Source: CAZXYS01 sp964645005
GTDB taxonomy: Bacteria > Bacteroidota > Ignavibacteria > Kapaibacteriales > UBA2268
Assembly (NCBI GenBank): GCA_964645005.1
Contig: CAZXYS010000008.1
Location: 1-64,000 of the forward strand
Direction of reading: 5' to 3'
Length of the DNA stretch: 64,000 bases
A model generated the notes under the pieces. The model made no database searches and was not told the DNA's origin. It saw only the letters and a program-made list of their open reading frames with translations. Position numbers and translations under genes: made by a program. Positions within the stretch are counted from its first letter, which is position 1; the number at the start of each line of letters is the position of its first letter. Positions 43,910-53,309 of the stretch are shown here, piece after piece.

Positions 43910-45206
43910 ATCAAAGAGATTATATTTGTTCGTTAGTTTGGCAGCGCTAATACTATTATTTTCAATAAAAGTATCAGCGCAGCCGGATATATACGAATGC
44001 TGCCGGCTCGCCGAGGAAAACTATCCGCTCAAGGGAAACCTCAAAAGCAATGAAATGATCGGGCAGCTTAACAAATCAAATCTTAACAAGAATTACCTGC
44101 CTGAAATCTCTCTTTTCAGCAGCGCAAGTTATCAATCAGATGTTACAAAGATTGATATTGACATGCAGCTTCCCGGCGGTTCGCCGGATTTCCCCGAAAT
44201 GCCTCAGGAGCAATATCAGATCGGAATAAACCTGAATCAGTTGATCTGGGACGGGGGTATCACTTCTTCACGCAAAAGTATGGAAGAGATCTCTGCACAG
44301 CTTGAAAACAGCAATGTCCGCACCGAACTATACAGTCTGCGCGATAAGGTGAATGACAGCTGTTTCGGCGCCCTGATAATCGAGAAGCAGATAGAGCAGC
44401 TCGAACTCGCCCGCGCCGATTTGCGGAAGCAGTTGGAAAAAATCAATTCGCTTATCAGAAACGGCGTCCTGCTCAGCAGTAATGCTGATAAGATAAAAGC
44501 GGAAATTCTCAAGATCGAACAGAAAATTATGGAACTGGAGGCTGGAAAATCCACAGCCCTCGATGTTCTCAGTGAATTGACAGGCGAGGAGTTCGACCGG
44601 GATAGTGAGCTTAAAGCACCTGAAGTAAAGTTGGACGATCCGGCAGCAATGGAAAAGCGCCGCCCCGAGTACGAAGTTTTCCGGCAATCCGAAAAAAAGC
44701 TCGAAGAAGCTGTGAACCTAAACAATTCCAAATATATGCCGAAGATATCCGCATTCGGTCAGGCATTCTACGGGAAGCCGGGACTGAATATGTTCAGCGA
44801 TGAATTCCAGCCGTTCTATGTGGCGGGCATCCAGGCAAGCTGGAATCTCTTTAGCTGGGGCGCCCGCGGAAATGATAATGAGGTGCTTCAGCTAAAGAAA
44901 GAAATGGTCGAGAACAGGAAGAAAAGCTTTACGAAGAATCTGGATGCCGCTTCGAAGAAATATCTGAATGACATAGAGAAAATCGAAGAGCAGATTGAGA
45001 AGGATGAGGAAATAATTGATCTGCGGGGGAAAATTGTCCGCGAGACTGAAAGCCAACTGCAGAATGGCGTGGTTACTGCTACTGAATATTTGCAGGAATT
45101 TAATGCGAAAACCCGCTCCGCAGTTGATCTGGAGAGGCGAAAGCTTGATTTGATAAGAACGAAGATAGAATTTTTGACATTGACGGGAAATTTAAACAAA
45201 AAATAA
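43899..45206 (+). CDS. TolC-family outer membrane efflux protein
   Basis: 435 residues from the ATG at 43899, which has GGAG 7 bases upstream and begins a signal peptide (MIVKSKRLYLFVSLAALILLF ... VSAQPD). The protein has two long coiled-coil halves typical of OEP proteins (residues about 130-260 and 320-430), with NLFSWGARGNDNEVLQLKKE being the second-repeat motif. It forms the outer-membrane channel of a tripartite pump. The membrane-fusion protein gene follows, 14 bases downstream. Confidence 0.88.
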   Translation: MIVKSKRLYLFVSLAALILLFSIKVSAQPDIYECCRLAEENYPLKGNLKSNEMIGQLNKSNLNKNYLPEISLFSSASYQSDVTKIDIDMQLPGGSPDFPEMPQEQYQIGINLNQLIWDGGITSSRKSMEEISAQLENSNVRTELYSLRDKVNDSCFGALIIEKQIEQLELARADLRKQLEKINSLIRNGVLLSSNADKIKAEILKIEQKIMELEAGKSTALDVLSELTGEEFDRDSELKAPEVKLDDPAAMEKRRPEYEVFRQSEKKLEEAVNLNNSKYMPKISAFGQAFYGKPGLNMFSDEFQPFYVAGIQASWNLFSWGARGNDNEVLQLKKEMVENRKKSFTKNLDAASKKYLNDIEKIEEQIEKDEEIIDLRGKIVRETESQLQNGVVTATEYLQEFNAKTRSAVDLERRKLDLIRTKIEFLTLTGNLNKK

Positions 45207-45220
45207 ATGGAGTTAAAAAA

Positions 45221-46099
45221 GTGAAACTAAGAATATTAATAGGTATAGCGGCATTAATCCTGGCATCATGCTCAGGCGCAAAAGAAAAATCAGACGCTTA
45301 CGGCAATTTCGAAACGGATGAAACAATGATTTCAGCCGAAACCTACGGCAAGATAATTATGCTGAATGTCGAAGAAGGCTCTAAATTAAAAGCGGGTGAT
45401 ACTGTCGCGGTAATAGACACGAGTAACCTTGTTTTACAGCTCGAGAGCCTTCGGAGTAAAAAACAGGCAGCACGCTCGAAGATGCCGAATGTTTTCGCAC
45501 AAATAGAAGTGCTGGAGCAGAAAAAACGCCATGCCGAAAACGAATTGCAGCGGCTTGAGCGTCTCTACAAGGACAGCGCCGCCACCGACCAGCAGCTCGA
45601 CGAAGCTCGGAATGCCGTCGAAGTTCTCGAAAAGCAGATGAAAAGTATCGAGACCCAAAACTCAACCATCGTCAATGAAGTCGAGGCGCTGGAAGCCCAG
45701 ATGAAGCAGATTCGGCTGGCGCTGAGGAAAAGCGTAATTGTCAATCCTACGGATGGCACTGTCCTAAATAAATTCGTCGAGAAATTTGAGATCGCCGCGC
45801 CTGGGAAACCCCTTTATTCCATAGCAAATCTTGAAAAGATGAACCTGCGCGTTTACGTCAGCGGCGATCAACTACCCGACATAAAAATCGGACAAAAAGT
45901 AAAAGTTTACATTGACGAAACCAAAGAAACTAACAGAGAACTGGACGGCAAAGTAAAATGGACAGCATCTGAAGCCGAATTTACGCCTAAAATAATCCAG
46001 ACCAAGGAAGAGAGGGTGAATCTTGTTTATGCAGTTAAGGTGGAAGTTGAGAATGATGGCGCATTGAAAATAGGGATGCCAGGCTCGATAGATTTTTGA
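45221..46099 (+). CDS. HlyD-type periplasmic adaptor lipoprotein
   Basis: 292 residues, starting with GTG preceded by GGAG. The lipobox ILASC anchors it at residue 17. The lipoyl half-motif ISAETYGKIIMLNVEEGSKLKAGD, a coiled-coil hairpin (about 75-170) and the second half SVIVNPTDGTVLNKFVEKFE are characteristic of YbhG/HlyD adaptors. Such adaptors connect a TolC channel with an ABC exporter such as YbhFSR, but no ABC ATPase or permease gene follows. Confidence 0.88.
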   Translation: MKLRILIGIAALILASCSGAKEKSDAYGNFETDETMISAETYGKIIMLNVEEGSKLKAGDTVAVIDTSNLVLQLESLRSKKQAARSKMPNVFAQIEVLEQKKRHAENELQRLERLYKDSAATDQQLDEARNAVEVLEKQMKSIETQNSTIVNEVEALEAQMKQIRLALRKSVIVNPTDGTVLNKFVEKFEIAAPGKPLYSIANLEKMNLRVYVSGDQLPDIKIGQKVKVYIDETKETNRELDGKVKWTASEAEFTPKIIQTKEERVNLVYAVKVEVENDGALKIGMPGSIDF

Positions 46100-46193
46100 A
46101 TGATACCGGTTTTCAATTAAAATTTATCTACATTAGTTATTAGTTTTGTATATTCTATTTTGTTAAAATAGTAAAAAGTTAATTCAATAGTTC

Positions 46194-47759
46194 ATGAAAA
46201 CCGGTAAATTCTACATAACTTTATTTATTGCAGCGGTAATACTGTTGCCAATAATATTCTTCCCAATATCAAGCGATTTGGCAATATTTACACTCGCCGG
46301 AAAAAATATCATCGAAGGCAGCATGATCTATAAGGACTTTGTTGACCTTAAACCGCCTATGATATACTATCTTTTCGCTGTTATATACAAATTTTTCGGT
46401 TCTTCCGAAGTTATTCTTCGATTATTTGACTACATGATGCAGCTATTCGGCGTTGGCTTGATAATGTCAGTAGTCTGCCGCCACACCGAAAAAACAAATC
46501 TCGCAATATCTTCAGCACTGATCTACAGTTTGCTGTATTCAATACTGAGCTACAACAACACATCACAGACCGGCAGCTTCGTGACAATTCCCTTAATTGT
46601 AATAACATATCTACATCTCTCGGAAAAAAAGGACTTCCAGTATGCCTTCATTCAGGGGCTTCTAATCGGCTGTCTAATAGGAATAAAATACACTTACGGC
46701 ATCATTCTCATAGCTCTGATCATAGATGTACTCCTGACCGGAAATGTTGGTTTTAAGAAAATGTTCCTCAGGGTTTTGTTTTATGTTTTCGGGATCATTT
46801 TCGTTCTAATATTAACTTTTCTGCCATTATTTTTAACAGGCGCCTGGGAATCATTCAAAAATGTAATTGACTATACTTCCTACTATTCTTCCATGCCGCC
46901 GGTAGATCTCGTCTACATCCGAGACATACTCAAAGGACTCGGCATCATTTTCGGCGACAAGATATCCATCACAGTAGTTTTCTTTGCAATTACCGGCTTC
47001 GCTTATCTATATAAAACAAATAAGACTACGGAAGCTGGTAAAGAAAAAAAATTCCTGAATTTCTTATTCACATTATTATTTCTCCTTCTGCTCTCCATTT
47101 TAGCAGAAAAGAAAGTCCACGCCTATTACTTCATCCGGCTCTACTTCCCTTTTTCCGTTTTCGTTGGAATCGGCATTACAAAATTGATCAGCGCATTTAC
47201 TTCCGGAGAAAATATCAAATCCGCTTACCGTAATTTCATCGTCATTTTTCTTGTTGTCTTCGGATTTATCTTCAGCCCGCTTCCCCGCTGGTTAAATACC
47301 GTTCGCGTACCGATATTATATTTCAATGACCCGATGGCTTACGATTATTTCTACGAAAGATCTCTCGACCCCGCTTTAAACAGGTGCCAGACAAAACAGG
47401 TCGCCTCATACATCAGTAGAAACCGCTCTCTTGGCGATTCATTATTCGTTATGGCAACCGGTGCCGGCGAACTTAACTATTTCCTGAGAGACATGCAGCA
47501 AACAAAATTCACCCAATCCACATTTTATTTTGGTAACGGAGCCATTGACACATGGAAAAAACAGGCTCTCACTGAACTAAAACACTCGGACTGGCTTGTT
47601 GTTCCCAACCATGATGTTTATGGACCTATCAACGGACACATGCGATCAAGCTGGGAATCTTTGAAAATAAATAAAAATTTTTATAATTATGTAAAAAATA
47701 ATTTTGAAAAAGTTTTAGAAACTGATAACTTCTATGTATTTAAAAAGACAGAGAAGTAA
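46194..47759 (+). CDS. GT39/ArnT-like integral membrane glycosyltransferase
   Basis: 521 residues with about ten predicted membrane spans. The first periplasmic loop has the DLKPPMIYYLF motif of lipid-linked-sugar transferases of the PMT/ArnT (DUF2029-related) class. It transfers sugar from a polyprenyl carrier to an acceptor outside the inner membrane; acceptor unknown. The BshC-like gene starts 5 bases after its stop, so the two are translated from one message. It is separated from the HlyD gene by 94 bases. Confidence 0.8.
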   Translation: MKTGKFYITLFIAAVILLPIIFFPISSDLAIFTLAGKNIIEGSMIYKDFVDLKPPMIYYLFAVIYKFFGSSEVILRLFDYMMQLFGVGLIMSVVCRHTEKTNLAISSALIYSLLYSILSYNNTSQTGSFVTIPLIVITYLHLSEKKDFQYAFIQGLLIGCLIGIKYTYGIILIALIIDVLLTGNVGFKKMFLRVLFYVFGIIFVLILTFLPLFLTGAWESFKNVIDYTSYYSSMPPVDLVYIRDILKGLGIIFGDKISITVVFFAITGFAYLYKTNKTTEAGKEKKFLNFLFTLLFLLLLSILAEKKVHAYYFIRLYFPFSVFVGIGITKLISAFTSGENIKSAYRNFIVIFLVVFGFIFSPLPRWLNTVRVPILYFNDPMAYDYFYERSLDPALNRCQTKQVASYISRNRSLGDSLFVMATGAGELNYFLRDMQQTKFTQSTFYFGNGAIDTWKKQALTELKHSDWLVVPNHDVYGPINGHMRSSWESLKINKNFYNYVKNNFEKVLETDNFYVFKKTEK

Positions 47760-47764
47760 ATAAT

Positions 47765-49120
47765 ATGCAGGGCGTACCGTTTTCATCACTTCGGGATTTC
47801 CCGAAGATATTTCTGGACTTCATCGAAGACAGACCTTTCATCAAAGAAAGGTTCCCTCTGAACTCAAAGCTATACGAATCAGAAGAGGAATTCTTCGACA
47901 GGGCAGTCGCATTCAAAACACGTAAAGAGATTGCAGCCTTAATCAAGAGAACAATGTCTTCAGTGCAATTGTCCGAGCAGCACAAAACAAATATTTCCAT
48001 GCTGGAGAATCACAGCGCCCTTGTAGTAACAGCTAAATGCCGTCCTTCATTTCTTGGAGGACCTATCAGCAATTTAATAACGGCTTTCAGCACACTGGCT
48101 TTAGCTGACAAGCTCAATAAAAGCTACGAGTATATCAGTTTCATTCCATTGCTTTTTATTGACGATGACAGGCAGGATAATCTGGAAGTTACCCGTGCAG
48201 AGATCTTTGATGACAAATATAAGGTCAAGACCATCTCCAGCAGACCCTTCGCAGGCAAAACAGACAGAACCGTGGTCTCGGAATTATTTTTTGATAAATC
48301 AATTGTTAATATTATCGAGCAATTGCACGAATATCTCCCCGACAGCGAACATAAACAACAACTTATCGACGAACTTAGCAAAATATATACTACAGGCAAT
48401 AGCTACCCAGACTCCTTTGTAAGCCTGATTGACAGATTCACCAATGAATACGGCTTGCTGTTTATTAGTAATTCTTCCATAAGAAAATTAGGGATGTACG
48501 ATGAACTCGCTATGAAAGAATTACACGAGCCGGGTAATTCTTTTGATATTATACGAAATTCCGAAAATATCCTCAAAGAAAAGAATTACCAGATTAAAGC
48601 AAAAGTCAACGACATCAATCTACTCTTCCACGACACGGAAGGCTGCGAAAAAATAAGTAAATTCGGCACCGAAAAATACAAGATAAAAGACAGGGTATAT
48701 AATTTGGACTCCCTGATCAGGCTCGCCGAAAAAGAAAAAGGACAATTCTCTCCTTATGTAATGCTTGATTACGTATTCAGACATTCCATCATGCCCACCG
48801 CCGCGGAAATTACAAACCCCAGCGGTATTGGTCACGCTTCTATGTTAAAGGAACTATACTCCTACTTTAAAACACCTATGCCTGCATTTTTCCCGCGGCA
48901 TTCTGCAACTTTGAATGATAACGCCGCCTTTTTCCGACTGCGAATGAAGCATCTGGACAATCTCGTGTTTAATTTCGTCTTCCCCCGCGGGAACCTTCAC
49001 GAAAGAATTATCTCTCAGGTCTACTTCACCGACATCTGTGGTAAAGATAAATTACAGTTCCTTTTGAGCGATCTCGTCGAAAATCCCCCTGAGCAACATT
49101 ACTCAGTTACTATCAGCTAA
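47765..49120 (+). CDS. degenerate BshC-family protein (bacillithiol cysteine-adding enzyme homologue)
   Basis: 451 residues; normal BshC has about 540. The C-terminal part is clearly BshC-like: residues about 335-380 (LPTAAYxxGPxEIxYxxQLKPLY equivalent, here IMPTAAEITNPSGIGHASML, then YFKTPMPAFFPRHSATL) and the end RGNLHERIISQVYFTDICGKDKLQFLL. The coiled-coil stalk between them is missing. In the first half FLGGPISNLITAF matches the canonical FxGGP helix, but the TGQQ motif is replaced by TAKCRPS (89-95) and the EDHD motif by DDRQD (133-137 region). It is therefore probably not a normal cysteine ligase. Family assignment is from memory of motifs. Confidence 0.68.
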   Translation: MQGVPFSSLRDFPKIFLDFIEDRPFIKERFPLNSKLYESEEEFFDRAVAFKTRKEIAALIKRTMSSVQLSEQHKTNISMLENHSALVVTAKCRPSFLGGPISNLITAFSTLALADKLNKSYEYISFIPLLFIDDDRQDNLEVTRAEIFDDKYKVKTISSRPFAGKTDRTVVSELFFDKSIVNIIEQLHEYLPDSEHKQQLIDELSKIYTTGNSYPDSFVSLIDRFTNEYGLLFISNSSIRKLGMYDELAMKELHEPGNSFDIIRNSENILKEKNYQIKAKVNDINLLFHDTEGCEKISKFGTEKYKIKDRVYNLDSLIRLAEKEKGQFSPYVMLDYVFRHSIMPTAAEITNPSGIGHASMLKELYSYFKTPMPAFFPRHSATLNDNAAFFRLRMKHLDNLVFNFVFPRGNLHERIISQVYFTDICGKDKLQFLLSDLVENPPEQHYSVTIS

Positions 49121-49135
49121 TGACATTACGGTTCA

Positions 49136-49495
49136 TTAGCCAAATATATTTTCAGGCATGTAGGGATGTGCGCCTTCTATCACCTCTACCGCCGTCTTTT
49201 CTTTTATCTTACTTACCAATTCTTCTTTATGCGGGCAATGGTTAATACATGGAGCAATATGGATCTTAGTAGGTGTTTCACCCATCGGTTTATTCCACAG
49301 ATTCAATTGAGCCAAACGGGTGACAACTGAAGCCCCGGGGCAATCTCCACAGTTCAAAATAGCTGTAAGCTGGTCTTCTTCTCCGTAGCGGTGGAATTCG
49401 CCTTCTCTACGATTGAACCCAACCATACATCTCGAGCAACCAATACATACATCATTCATAGTTTTTTTACAACCTAAGATCAAAATCTTTTCCAT
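49136..49495 (-). CDS. CGGC domain-containing putative metal-binding protein
   Basis: 119 residues. It has the CGGC-domain pattern: GCKKTMNDVCIGCSRCMVGFNRREGEF, then ILNCGDCPGASVVTRLAQL and HIAPCINHCPHKEEL, with about nine cysteines. The start at 49495 (MEKILILGC) removes an improbable 22-residue extension. CGGC proteins are common in anaerobes and often lie beside metal or redox genes, but function is unknown. Convergent with the BshC-like gene. Confidence 0.85.
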   Translation of the reverse strand: MEKILILGCKKTMNDVCIGCSRCMVGFNRREGEFHRYGEEDQLTAILNCGDCPGASVVTRLAQLNLWNKPMGETPTKIHIAPCINHCPHKEELVSKIKEKTAVEVIEGAHPYMPENIFG

Positions 49496-49597
49496 TTTAT
49501 TCTCCTGTGTTGATAAGAAAATTACTTTTAAAAAATTAACAAAAGTAACCTGAAAAAACAATGAATTTTCGGTAAATGTTTTTTCGGATGCAAAAAA

Positions 49598-49647
49598 AGA
49601 AAAAAAATCATCTAATTCACTATTTACTTATGGGAATTAGATGATTT
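49598..49647 (-). terminator. terminator after gpmA
   Basis: On the minus strand AAATCATCTAATTC (49647-49634) pairs perfectly with GAATTAGATGATTT (49618-49605), followed by a T-rich run in the direction of transcription (A tract at 49591-49607 on the plus strand). Stem 14 bases, 30 bases after the gpmA stop. Confidence 0.85.
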
Positions 49648-49676
49648 CATAACAATTATTACAGATATGTTATATT

Positions 49677-50420
49677 CTATCCGCCCGCTTGATTTGCCAC
49701 AGCTTGGGAGGCTTTTTCGATCTCTTCCTGGTTCCCGAGATAGTAGTGCTTAATCGGCTTAAGGTCCTCATCCAGTTCATAAACCAACGGAACCCCTGTA
49801 GGTATATTCAATCCGACAATTTCTTCATCGGAAATATTGTCGAGATATTTGACAAGCGCTCTCAAACTATTCCCATGGGCTGAAATAACCACCCTCTTAC
49901 CCGATTTTATGGTTGGTGCAATCGTTTCGTGCCAGTACGGAAGAAAACGTTCGACTGTATCTTTAAGGCATTCCGTAAGGGGCAGGTCTTTTTCATCAAC
50001 ATCCTTATACCGTGGATCATTGCCCGGGTATCGCGGATCATCTTTCGTAAGCTCTGGCGGGCGCACTTCATAGCTGCGTCTCCAAAGTTTTACCTGTTCC
50101 TTACCTTCTTTTTCGGCTGTCTCCGCCTTGTTCAATCCCTGAAGAGCCCCGTAGTGGCGTTCGTTTAGCCGCCAGTTCCTGTCGACGGGTATCCACATCA
50201 GGTCCATTTCATCCATAACGATCCACAAAGTCCTGATAGCCCTTTTCAATACCGAAGTAAAAGCAATATCAAACATATAGCCGCCTTCTTTCAATTGTTG
50301 GGCGCCCTGTATGGCTTCTTCAATACCTTTCTCAGAAAGATCAACATCTGTCCAGCCGGTAAAGACATTTTTCTTGTTCCAAACGCTTTCTCCGTGACGA
50401 ATAAGAACTAATTTGTACAT
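49677..50420 (-). CDS. gpmA: 2,3-bisphosphoglycerate-dependent phosphoglycerate mutase
   Basis: Glycolytic and gluconeogenic enzyme of 247 residues. The phospho-histidine motif LIRHGESVWN (RHG, residues 8-10) and the second RALRVT-type region are present, with the second catalytic His in VISAHGNSLRALVKYL. GWTDVDLSEKG is conserved. The ATG at 50420 is preceded by AGGTGA at five bases, so I chose it over a GTG at 50429. A strong terminator follows. Confidence 0.95.
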   Translation of the reverse strand: MYKLVLIRHGESVWNKKNVFTGWTDVDLSEKGIEEAIQGAQQLKEGGYMFDIAFTSVLKRAIRTLWIVMDEMDLMWIPVDRNWRLNERHYGALQGLNKAETAEKEGKEQVKLWRRSYEVRPPELTKDDPRYPGNDPRYKDVDEKDLPLTECLKDTVERFLPYWHETIAPTIKSGKRVVISAHGNSLRALVKYLDNISDEEIVGLNIPTGVPLVYELDEDLKPIKHYYLGNQEEIEKASQAVANQAGG

Positions 50421-50632
50421 TGAGTTCACCTATGATTTTTCACTACATTTTATTTACTTCATTAAGTTTTGTCTTGCACTTTTGCTGATAGAATTTATTT
50501 CATGACGAATAATTTTTTATTTTGTGTTATCCATCCATTTGTTTAGCTTTATAATTTATTATGAACAAATTAAGTAGTTTTTCTGTTTAACAGTTTATTA
50601 TTCAAGCTTAATTTTGTTTAAAAAAACTATTT

Positions 50633-52495
50633 ATGATTAAAAATTATTTAATAATATTATTTTTTCTTTCATTTATACCAGCCTTTGCAATCGAAAAAAC
50701 TTTAGAAAGCTCAACCTTTTTCAATAGCACTAAGGCTTCCCCTGAAGAAAAAATTGACAGCCTCTTAGATCTAAGTGTCGATGCTCTAGACAATCTTGAC
50801 ACCGCTGCTATCAATTATATCAAAAAAGCTCAAAAACTATCATTAGATAATGATAAATACGCCTATTCCGATATCTTATTGGTATACGGTGTTTACTGGA
50901 AGAATTTTAATAATTATTACAAGTCTGCCGATTATCTGGTCAAAGCCTTAAAATTATATGAAAAACAAAATGATAAATTCGGTATAGCTTTGGCTCATAA
51001 ACAATTAGGTGAAACTTACAGGGCTTCCTCTGATTTCGAGGAAGCTTTGGAAAATCTTTTCAAAGCTGAAGAATTGTTTATAGAAATACCTGATTCAAAC
51101 AGACTTGCCTCTGTATACAACAGAATAGCAGCCGTATATTTTGAGAAATATTCAGATGAATCCGGAAAGAAATGCATCGAATATATTGATAAATCGGTCA
51201 ATCTAGCTGAAAAGCTTAACATGAATTATCTTCTGATAAATAATTATAATATCTTAGGCGCCGTCTATAATAATCAAAAAAAATATGATCAGGCGATCAA
51301 ATACCTTGCAAAGGCTCTCGAACTCACCAAAAAGCATTCGGAATATTACCACAGATTTAATGTTTTGGAGAATTTAGCGGATACATACCACAAGATAGGG
51401 GAATACGAAAAGGCGGTAGAATATGCGAAAAAATCTCTTGAACTATCGAAGAAAAAGGGGATTATTGTGAACAGAGGCTATGTACATGAAATTCTTTCAA
51501 AGTCTTACAAGAAACTCGGTGAATATAAGAAATCATTACGGCATTTATATAAATCCTCACAAATAAAAGATTCTCTCTATTACATCAATAAAAACCATGC
51601 TATCACTGAACTGCAGACCAAATACGAAAATGAAAAAGCAATGCAGGAAATTAAACAACAAAAACAAATCCAAAAATATCAGATAATAATTTTCGCAGTT
51701 TCGTTGACTTTACTTAGTGGTATAGTTCTGATGTTTTATAATAGACATAAGACACTCAAAGCAAAAAACGAATTGATATCCAAACAAAACAAAGAACTTA
51801 CAGAACTGAATAATACTAAAGATAAATTTTTCTCTATTCTTGCTCATGACTTGATCAATCCAATTGGTTCTTTCAGTGGTTTAGCAAAAATATTAGCCGA
51901 TGACTTTGATAATTTCAATGAAAAAGAGAAAAGAGAATCCCTGGAATTATTGAGGGACAATGCGTCTAACCTTTCTGAGCTATTAGACAATTTACTGACA
52001 TGGTCCAGATCACAGCGAGGAGTTCTCAGCTTAGAACCTATCGAGATTACCCCCAAAAAAATAATTAACAGCAATGTTAATCTGATGAAATATCAATGTG
52101 AAAACAAAGGAATAACCATTGAGACTGATATCACCAGTAATATCCCAATCAGGGCAGATTACAACATGCTTAGCGCAATACTCAGGAATATTATCTCTAA
52201 TGCTGTTAAATTCACTTCCGAAAATGGAAGAATAACTGTAGGAACTAAAGAGTCCGAAACAGATTTGATTTTCTTTGTAAAGGATACCGGAATTGGAATG
52301 GATAAAAAAGACATTGATAAGCTTTTCAGATTGGATGTAAGTCTTTCAAATTCGGGTACGAATAATGAGCAAGGAACAGGTTTGGGATTGATTATCTGCA
52401 AAGAATTTGTGGAGAAGCACAGCGGTAAGATCTGGGTAGAAAGTGAGAAAAATAAAGGAACAACTTTTTATTTTACTATCCCTCTTGTGAAATAA
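50633..52495 (+). CDS. TPR-containing sensor histidine kinase (second copy)
   Basis: 620 residues. Signal peptide 1-18, TPR units at about residues 75-310, a membrane span at about 348-368 (IIIFAVSLTLLSGIVLMFY), and a kinase module with the phosphoacceptor in FFSILAHDLINPI; ATPase boxes ISNAVKFTSENG, KDTGIGMDKKD and NEQGTGLGLIICKEF. Same plan as the kinase at 29328-31487 but only moderately similar. Again no response regulator is adjacent. A TAATTTTG box at 50609-50616 could be its -7 element, but no TTG stands at the right distance. Confidence 0.88.
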   Translation: MIKNYLIILFFLSFIPAFAIEKTLESSTFFNSTKASPEEKIDSLLDLSVDALDNLDTAAINYIKKAQKLSLDNDKYAYSDILLVYGVYWKNFNNYYKSADYLVKALKLYEKQNDKFGIALAHKQLGETYRASSDFEEALENLFKAEELFIEIPDSNRLASVYNRIAAVYFEKYSDESGKKCIEYIDKSVNLAEKLNMNYLLINNYNILGAVYNNQKKYDQAIKYLAKALELTKKHSEYYHRFNVLENLADTYHKIGEYEKAVEYAKKSLELSKKKGIIVNRGYVHEILSKSYKKLGEYKKSLRHLYKSSQIKDSLYYINKNHAITELQTKYENEKAMQEIKQQKQIQKYQIIIFAVSLTLLSGIVLMFYNRHKTLKAKNELISKQNKELTELNNTKDKFFSILAHDLINPIGSFSGLAKILADDFDNFNEKEKRESLELLRDNASNLSELLDNLLTWSRSQRGVLSLEPIEITPKKIINSNVNLMKYQCENKGITIETDITSNIPIRADYNMLSAILRNIISNAVKFTSENGRITVGTKESETDLIFFVKDTGIGMDKKDIDKLFRLDVSLSNSGTNNEQGTGLGLIICKEFVEKHSGKIWVESEKNKGTTFYFTIPLVK

Positions 52496-52519
52496 AATTC
52501 TTATATTTGGAAATACAAG

Positions 52520-52625
52520 GCTGTCCCATAAATGGGTAAAAAGCCTCAAAATTTGACTCCGCACAGTGCGGCATAACCTGTCATCCTGAGCAGAGTCGAA
52601 AGATCAAAGTCTCTGTTATCGACGA
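52520..52625 (+). repeat. dispersed repeat remnant upstream of the pentapeptide-like gene
   Basis: GGCTGTCCCATAAAT followed by GGGTAAAAAGCC, then GTCATCCTGAGCAGAGTCGA near 52580. The first part resembles the left end of the element at 39514 and the second the CATTGCGAG/CATCCTGAG class of repeats. Confidence 0.5.
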
Positions 52626-52706
52626 TATCGACTTAAGAGAGTACTAATTTTCTTCTCTTTTATACTGATCAATTCACTAAATTTTTTCAATTTAATAGCT
52701 TTGCAT

Positions 52707-53270
52707 ATGTATACACCTATAGACACAATTTGGGAAGAACACAGTCATTTGATAAAAAAATATCAAAACAGCTGGGAAGATGATTATGGCGGGCAATTTA
52801 AGCACGTAATCATTGAAAATTTAAAACTCGGGCAGTTCGAACCAACACCTGAAGATGTCGGCATTGACCCGATCATGCTGGACAATCCTGATTTTAAGCA
52901 CGAAGATATTGAGAAATTAAAAAAAGATGATTTGGATTTAAAAGGAATTTCGATTAAAAATGAAAGCTTCTCATTTCACGATAAATACCGATTCCCTAAT
53001 TTAGATCTTTCCTATTCGCTTATTGAACATTGTGCATTTGAAAATTGCTTGATCAATGCTCAGTTTAATCTATCGACCTTAAAGAACTGTATATTCAGGA
53101 ATTGCACACTTGATTTAACAAATTTTGCAGCTTCGAAAATTGAAGCTTGCCGGTTTACTTCATGTGAATTTGGAGAGGATACCATAATCGATAATTGCTT
53201 GATTATCAATTCGACATTCGATTCCGCCAAAGGAGACAACCCGATTTTCCAAAATTGCAAGTTTTTGTAA
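52707..53270 (+). CDS. pentapeptide-repeat-like protein
   Basis: 187 residues. The N-terminal half (to about residue 90) is acidic and of unknown fold. The C-terminal half is a run of hydrophobic pentads (LSYSLIEHCAFENCLINAQFNLSTLKNCIFRNCTLDLTNF written here only in part: A(D/N)LXX-like with Phe, Leu and Cys at the centre), which suggests a right-handed quadrilateral beta-helix. There is no signal peptide. A TTG at 52701 is a possible alternative start. The function is unknown. Confidence 0.72.
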   Translation: MYTPIDTIWEEHSHLIKKYQNSWEDDYGGQFKHVIIENLKLGQFEPTPEDVGIDPIMLDNPDFKHEDIEKLKKDDLDLKGISIKNESFSFHDKYRFPNLDLSYSLIEHCAFENCLINAQFNLSTLKNCIFRNCTLDLTNFAASKIEACRFTSCEFGEDTIIDNCLIINSTFDSAKGDNPIFQNCKFL

Positions 53271-53309
53271 TGCGTGCTTTTCTTGTTAAATCGGATTTGA
53301 ATTTCAGGC

